Origin: an uncultured Nitrososphaerota archaeon
Lineage (GTDB): Bacteria > Bacillota > Clostridia > Oscillospirales > Ruminococcaceae
Assembly (NCBI GenBank): GCA_934869045.1
Contig: CAKXAF010000092.1
Span: forward strand, 1 to 9,092
Direction: 5' to 3'
Length of the DNA stretch: 9,092 nucleotides
The notes under the pieces are model-generated. The model made no database searches. It had not been told where the DNA came from and saw nothing but the letters and a program-made list of their open reading frames with translations. Position numbers and translations under genes: made by a program. Below, one piece after another: positions 5,183-9,092 of the stretch. Positions within the stretch are counted from its first letter, which is position 1; each line of letters starts with the position of its first letter.

Positions 5183-6004
5183 ATGAAGCAGTTTCCATAT
5201 GAGACGGCGGTTTTTACAGATCCGGAGCTTCCGGTGATTTTCCATCTGGACACGGTAAGACCCGGCAACCAGTTCAACATCCACTGGCAGGACAGCTTGG
5301 AAATGCTGTATGTCATCGAAGGCGAGGCGGAGGTAGCGTCAGACACCCTGCGCCAGAATATCCGCACAGGGGAGATCGCAGTCATTAACAGCAACCACAT
5401 CCACGATATCCGGGCGGTGGCGCCGGTGTGTCGATATTACTGCATGCTGGCAGACCGGGAGCTGTGCGAGCAGCTGGGGGCGCCCATTGGAGAGCTGCGG
5501 TTCCAGCTGCGGGTGTCGGACTCCCCGGCGCGGGAGTACTTTGACATGATCGTGGACGAGATGCTGACCCGGAGCGCCTATTATAAGGCGGCGGTGCGGG
5601 CGGATCTGGGAGGGCTGCTGGTGCATATGTGCCGCCACTGGCTGGAAGCCCGGGATTTTGACGGAGGACGGGCGGATAAGCGGCTGGACATGGTGAAGGC
5701 GGCGATCCGGTTCATCCAGCTGCACTTTGCCGAGAGCCTTTCGGTGGAGCAGATCAGCGCGGCGGCGGGGTTCAGCAAATACTACTTTTGTCGGGGATTT
5801 AAGGAAATCACGGGGCGGACCGTGGTGGATTACCTCAACTACACAAGATGCGGCCACGCCCGGAGACTGCTGGCATCGGGGCGGTACAACGTCAGCGAGA
5901 GCGCCGAGCACAGCGGATTTTCAAATCTGTCCTATTTTACCAAGACCTATAAGAAATACATGGGAGAGCTGCCTTCCCAGGCGGAACGGAACCTAGAGAA
6001 ATAA
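5183..6004 (+). CDS. AraC-family regulator with N-terminal cupin sensor
   Basis: A 273-residue cytoplasmic regulator. Residues about 18-90 fit the AraC cupin/arabinose-binding domain (FNIHWQDSLEMLYVIEGEAEV, then GEIAVINSNHIHDI with H72 and H74), which binds a sugar-like effector. Residues about 170-268 are the AraC-type double helix-turn-helix, with the signature FSNLSYFTKTYKKYMGELPS at 246-265. ATG at 5183 was chosen because AAAGGGG (5168-5174) is 8 nt upstream; the ATG at 5177 is only 2 nt from it. It diverges from the three-gene sugar operon with 128 bp between start codons, so it most likely controls that operon in response to its substrate or an intermediate. It ends in the strong hairpin at 6009-6058. 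Confidence 0.9.
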   Translation: MKQFPYETAVFTDPELPVIFHLDTVRPGNQFNIHWQDSLEMLYVIEGEAEVASDTLRQNIRTGEIAVINSNHIHDIRAVAPVCRYYCMLADRELCEQLGAPIGELRFQLRVSDSPAREYFDMIVDEMLTRSAYYKAAVRADLGGLLVHMCRHWLEARDFDGGRADKRLDMVKAAIRFIQLHFAESLSVEQISAAAGFSKYYFCRGFKEITGRTVVDYLNYTRCGHARRLLASGRYNVSESAEHSGFSNLSYFTKTYKKYMGELPSQAERNLEK

Positions 6005-6008
6005 AGGG

Positions 6009-6058
6009 CCGCAGCGGCGGGAGAAAACGTTTGAAAACGACTTCTCCCGCCGCTGCGG
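6009..6058. terminator. Long-stem bidirectional terminator
   Basis: A perfect 17-bp GC-rich stem (6009-6025 with 6042-6058, beginning CCGCAGCGGCGGG) has a 16-nt loop in which CGTT/AACG can pair again. It is followed by TTTGT on the plus strand and CCCTTTATTT on the minus strand, so it should end both the AraC regulator and the leftward sortase operon; the T-tails are modest. Confidence 0.85.
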
Positions 6059-6062
6059 TTTG

Positions 6063-7343
6063 TCAGCTTAAGACGGTGCCGGGATAGTAATGAGAAAGAA
6101 TCTGGCTGTAGGTCCAGCCATCATTGACAGCGTAGGCGTTGGCGCCGGTTTGGCTCATGCCTACGCCGTGACCGTAACCGTTCGTGGTAAAAATCAGAGC
6201 GTCTTCGCTGACCGTTACCGTGAAGGCATGGCTGCGGATAGCGTAGCCCAGGATATTCTCCCGGACCTGACGGCCGGTGACCGTATGGGTATTGCCACTG
6301 GAGTCCGGAATCTGGATCCGGGTAACATAGCCGCCGCTGTTGGTTGTATAATCCGCAAACCAGGAGGCGGGGTCGCTGGGGAGGTTGATTTTCAGGTAGG
6401 ACTCCAGCTTAGCCTTTACGGTGGAAGCAGAGAGCGTCACCTGCTGGTTTTTATAAGCGGCGGAGGGGTCATAGGCGCTGGTCACATTGGTCAGGTAAGG
6501 GTAACTGCCTCCCCAGATCTCAGAGGAGGAATTGGTGATTCCGGCGGAGCTGGCGTGGTAGGGGGTAAAGGCTACGGAGCCGTTATAATAGAGGAGCTTG
6601 TCCAGCACAGCGGATACGGCGTCCATGGTTTTCTGGGTAGGGGTCCGGCCGGGAAGGGACGGGATCCGGCCCGCTGCGTTTTCGAAGCGGATGTAGGAAT
6701 GGGCGGCCACGGCCTGGGCTTTCAGAGCCTCGGTGTGGAAGCTGCCGCCAGTCTCCGCCTCCACGATCTGGCAGAGGATGGAGTAGGCGTCTCCTTCCGT
6801 AGTATGGCCGTTGAGGGAGACACGCAGGGTCTCTCCGGCGGAAGGAGCGCTGCTGGAAGAAGGCTCAGAGGAAGGCTCCGATGAAGGGGCGGAGCTTGGC
6901 GCGGAGGAAGGAACGGAGCTTTCTGAGGTATCAAAGGAACTGTCCACCGGCGGAGGACCGGAGGGCTGGCTATCAGAGGCCGAAGAAGAGGCGCTGCCGG
7001 AGGACGGGGTGTTGCTTTGGGCGTCGGAGCTTTCCAGGGACGAGGAGGAGGGGACTGAGGAAGGCTGCAGCGGAGCGGAGGAAGTACCTTCTGATGGAAG
7101 CTCCTCAGAAGAGGGGGATTCAGAAACCCCTTCCGATAATTCGCTGCTTTCTGAAAAAGCGGGCGGATCGGCATCCAGGGGAGTACCGCCGGTTTCCGGC
7201 AGGGGGGACGGGTCTGCCGGAAGAAAAACAGCAGCGCCCGGGTCGTTGGCCGAAGCGATGGAGCCGGTAGAGAGAACGGCGGTAACCGCCAGTCCGGCGG
7301 CCAGCAGAATTGCGGCCATGACCAAAAGATAGGTTTTGCGCAT
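6063..7343 (-). CDS. Membrane-anchored SpoIID/LytB-domain protein with Ser/Pro-rich stalk
   Basis: A 426-residue exported protein. Residues 4-25 form a hydrophobic signal or anchor segment after a basic start (MRKTY). Residues about 40-170 are a Ser/Pro/Glu low-complexity stalk with tandem PSSx units. Residues about 172-425 form a SpoIID/LytB domain: IVEAETGGSFHTEALKAQ at 193-210 (E197 aligns with the catalytic glutamate of SpoIID), PYHASSAGIT with a WGG-x-PYL motif (261-284), and NGYGHGVGMSQTGANAYA near the end (388-405). SpoIID is a lytic transglycosylase that cleaves denuded peptidoglycan strands during engulfment; the long stalk and sortase neighbour suggest a different envelope role. GGAAAGG (complement 7351-7357) is 7 nt before the ATG and abuts the preceding gene's stop, so translation may be coupled. 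It is the last gene of the operon. Confidence 0.88.
   Translation of the reverse strand: MRKTYLLVMAAILLAAGLAVTAVLSTGSIASANDPGAAVFLPADPSPLPETGGTPLDADPPAFSESSELSEGVSESPSSEELPSEGTSSAPLQPSSVPSSSSLESSDAQSNTPSSGSASSSASDSQPSGPPPVDSSFDTSESSVPSSAPSSAPSSEPSSEPSSSSAPSAGETLRVSLNGHTTEGDAYSILCQIVEAETGGSFHTEALKAQAVAAHSYIRFENAAGRIPSLPGRTPTQKTMDAVSAVLDKLLYYNGSVAFTPYHASSAGITNSSSEIWGGSYPYLTNVTSAYDPSAAYKNQQVTLSASTVKAKLESYLKINLPSDPASWFADYTTNSGGYVTRIQIPDSSGNTHTVTGRQVRENILGYAIRSHAFTVTVSEDALIFTTNGYGHGVGMSQTGANAYAVNDGWTYSQILSHYYPGTVLS
6852..6911 (-). repeat. Tandem PSSx-coding repeat in the stalk
   Basis: Five consecutive four-codon units read PSSA, PSSA, PSSE, PSSE, PSSS (residues 145-164 of the SpoIID-domain protein). 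Being 12-nt units, copy changes would keep the frame and alter only stalk length. Confidence 0.7.
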
Positions 7344-7358
7344 GACGATTCCTTTCCG

Positions 7359-7961
7359 TTAAGCGCCGGAGGAGGCGCTGTCATCTGTGCCGATAACGGG
7401 GGCATCCATGGGACTGCCGCCGCCGGGAACAGAGCTTTCTCCGCCGGGAGTAGTCTCTCCGGCAGGGGGAGTGCTGGCTTCGCCGGAGGGGGCGGAGAAT
7501 TCGGTGGACTCAGAGGACTCTACAGGCGGGCCGGACGGCTCTTCCGGGGAGGATTCTCCGCCGGAGGTTTCTTTGGAACTTTCCTCGGGCTGGGAGACGG
7601 GCGGGCTGTCAGGCGTTTCTGATGAAGGGCTGCTGGAGGCGCCCGCTGAAGAGGAAGGACGAGAGGAAGGCGTGTTGGAGGGGACGGGATTTGGTTCTAC
7701 GTAGAAGCTGGAGAAGTCCTCCCAGTCGCCAAAAGCGCCGCTGCCATTTAAAAAGTCGTCCAGATTGCCGGCTGAGGCAGGTTGGGAGGAGTCTTCCGAG
7801 GAGGCGGCGTTTCCGGAGGCGGCGGAAATACCTTTGGAGGTGGGGGCCACCTCTTCAAAGGAGGCGCCGATCAGCAGGGTCAGTCCGCTGAACGCAAGAA
7901 TCAGTACCAAAACCTGAAGCCAGATGTTTTGAATGATGGCGTCAAGAATTTTTTTCAGCAT
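7359..7961 (-). CDS. Single-pass membrane protein with Ser/Pro/Glu-rich extracellular region
   Basis: I do not recognise a family. Counting from the ATG at 7961, it has 200 residues: a short basic cytoplasmic tail (MLKKIL), one membrane helix at about 13-33, then an outside region. Within that, only residues about 66-90 have normal complexity, an acidic-aromatic patch running from NLDDFLNGS through GDWEDFSSFYVEP; residues 92-200 are Ser/Pro/Glu/Gly low complexity. No LPXTG- or NPQTN-type sorting signal with a C-terminal anchor is seen, so it is not an obvious sortase substrate. AAAGGA (complement 7973-7978) is 11 nt before this ATG and overlaps the alternative ATG at 7973, which is therefore unlikely. 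It lies between the sortase and SpoIID-domain genes and is surely co-transcribed with them. Confidence 0.75.
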   Translation of the reverse strand: MLKKILDAIIQNIWLQVLVLILAFSGLTLLIGASFEEVAPTSKGISAASGNAASSEDSSQPASAGNLDDFLNGSGAFGDWEDFSSFYVEPNPVPSNTPSSRPSSSAGASSSPSSETPDSPPVSQPEESSKETSGGESSPEEPSGPPVESSESTEFSAPSGEASTPPAGETTPGGESSVPGGGSPMDAPVIGTDDSASSGA

Positions 7962-8001
7962 GGTGTCGGTCATCCTTTCGTGAGGTTGGAGAGCGGTCGC
8001 T

Positions 8002-9092
8002 TTAATAACGGCTGGGCTTTACGCGGTTCTCGTTGACTACGGCGTTTTCTACGTCGACTTCAGCGCTTTCACCGGGACGGACCTTTCGGGCAACGATGCA
8101 GACCTTAGTGTTATAGCGGTCGTTGGCGCAGGTCTGGATGGTAAGAAAATTGTCGCTGGTGTTGACGTCCACAGTGGTGAGGAAAAAGCTGCGGGCCGTG
8201 ATCTCGTCGATGTACCACTGGATTTTTTCCTCGTTTTTGGTGCGGACAAAGTTAAAATAGTTGAAGACCTCGCCGACGCTGGAGTCGGTGGTCGCTTCGA
8301 AGCAGGAGATGACCTTCCACTGGCTTTCCTCATAGACGGTGTCGAAGGTAATGACCGGGCTGGTCTTGTAAAACTCCAAATCCTTGTAAAGAAGAAGACT
8401 GTGGAACATGGCGCCGGATTCCCAGTTGTGGCCGTAGATCAGGGTGTTGGTGTTCAGCTCGGGGGTGATTTCGTTTCGGAAGTCCATAAAGGGGGTGCCA
8501 ATGGTATCAAAGGTTCCCTCAAAGGAGTGGTTGAGGTAAAAATCGTTGTCCTCGCACTGGGTGACAGGGAGGTTTATGTTGGTATTGGGAATGGTAAGCC
8601 AGCCGACCAGATCGTTGTTGATCGCATAGGCGGCGGCGAATTTGTCGAGGTAGCCCTCCGGGAGGCCGCTGACCTGCTCCGGGGTAGGCGGGGTCTCCAT
8701 GGCCTCCACGGCGCGCTCGATGACCTGGGCTGACTGGATGTTGGCAGCGGTATCCTGAGAGAGCTGCACCCCTGCCCAGGCTCCGGAGGCGATGGCAGCG
8801 ATGAGAAGGAGCTTTACGGCGACATCCCCGGCTTTGTCCCCTGGCCAGGGGACAAAAAACTGGAGCAGCTTGACCGGGAGGGGGGTGCCGCATAGGCGTC
8901 GGTAGGGCTTCATAGAGCTGAAGACCGCCAAGCTGGCGGGGTCCTGGTCAAAGTAGCCGTTGAGCAGTGAAAAGATGCCGTCCACTGCCCGCTGGCGCTG
9001 GTGAGACAGCTCCTCATTGGGAAAAGGCTCCACCGTCAGAACGGCCATCCAGGTTTTAGGGCCGCTTTTCAGGCAGACGGCAGTGTGCAGGC
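8002..9092 (-). CDS. Class B sortase, 5' end outside the window
   Basis: A membrane transpeptidase that cuts a sorting signal and joins the protein to peptidoglycan or another acceptor. Numbering from the ATG at 9048: one membrane helix at about 77-97 and the sortase fold at about 145-323, with catalytic H207 (IYGHNW), C307 (LTIQTCAND) and R321 (CIVARKV). GWLTIPNTNINLPVTQ and NDFYLNHSFEG fit class B. The frame stays open from 9048 to the window edge (reading LKSGPKTW just before that ATG), and no ribosome binding site precedes 9048, so the true start is probably beyond 9092. At least 90 residues precede the membrane helix, much more than the short tail of typical SrtB. It is the first visible gene of a leftward operon, 40 nt before the next start. 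Its substrate is not evident here. Confidence 0.88.
   Translation of the reverse strand, partial: LHTAVCLKSGPKTWMAVLTVEPFPNEELSHQRQRAVDGIFSLLNGYFDQDPASLAVFSSMKPYRRLCGTPLPVKLLQFFVPWPGDKAGDVAVKLLLIAAIASGAWAGVQLSQDTAANIQSAQVIERAVEAMETPPTPEQVSGLPEGYLDKFAAAYAINNDLVGWLTIPNTNINLPVTQCEDNDFYLNHSFEGTFDTIGTPFMDFRNEITPELNTNTLIYGHNWESGAMFHSLLLYKDLEFYKTSPVITFDTVYEESQWKVISCFEATTDSSVGEVFNYFNFVRTKNEEKIQWYIDEITARSFFLTTVDVNTSDNFLTIQTCANDRYNTKVCIVARKVRPGESAEVDVENAVVNENRVKPSRY

Noticed and set aside
6811..7332. Rightward Glu/Gly-rich open frame.
   Set aside because: It is the reverse complement of the Ser/Pro-rich stalk of the SpoIID-domain protein; its composition follows from TCC/TCT serine codons read backwards.
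6852..7690. Repetitive look of the two Ser/Pro-coding stretches as a possible CRISPR array or minisatellite.
   Set aside because: There are no regular repeat-spacer units; the pattern is codon-level Ser/Pro/Glu low complexity within open frames.

Overview
The window reads as chromosome of a fairly GC-rich Gram-positive Firmicute, most likely a gut Clostridium relative of the Oscillospiraceae/Ruminococcaceae type. This rests on the sigma-A-like promoters (TTGACA/TATAAT), strong AGGAGG-type ribosome binding sites, many T-tailed hairpin terminators, a BlaI-type repressor, a class B sortase and a SpoIID/LytB-domain protein. The taxonomic guess is inference; there is no rRNA or other marker gene here. 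I see no IS element, phage gene, CRISPR array, tRNA or rRNA.

Layout. (1) Positions 1-158: the 5' end of a leftward BlaI/MecI-family repressor gene with a complete promoter and two TACAnnnTGTA operators. (2) About 140-417: no protein gene. It holds an orphan rightward terminator (280-315), which suggests a small RNA upstream of it, and then the promoter of the next gene with a 17-bp palindrome on its -35 box. (3) 418-1335: a rightward AraC-family regulator with an N-terminal PocR-like cysteine-rich sensory domain. (4) 1408-1638 (leftward, a 76-residue protein of unknown function) and 1817-2104 (rightward, a small XRE-family repressor starting at TTG) diverge from a compact control region with an exact 20-bp-period direct repeat. 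(5) 2182-5054: a leftward three-gene operon, TIM-barrel sugar isomerase/epimerase, then Gfo/Idh/MocA dehydrogenase, then a second TIM-barrel isomerase/epimerase, divergent from a cupin-AraC regulator (5183-6004). (6) 6063-9092: a leftward operon of class B sortase (5' end outside the window), a membrane-anchored Ser/Pro/Glu-rich protein, and a membrane-anchored SpoIID/LytB-domain protein with a long Ser/Pro-rich stalk.

How they work together. The AraC regulator at 5183 very probably controls the divergent sugar operon; the two promoters share a -35 region, so they should compete. One NAD-type dehydrogenase with two divalent-metal TIM-barrel enzymes fits pathways that oxidise a sugar or glycoside to a keto-sugar, then eliminate or isomerise it; the substrate is unknown and no transporter or kinase is present in the window. 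The sortase operon looks like an envelope module: a transpeptidase plus two tethered extracellular proteins, one carrying a peptidoglycan-cleaving fold. Three of the convergent gene boundaries (1351-1392, 2129-2161, 6009-6058) each carry one strong hairpin that can serve both strands.

The best candidates for something undescribed are the sortase/stalk/SpoIID operon, the keto-sugar operon with its promoter arrangement, and the possible small RNA next to the BlaI promoter.
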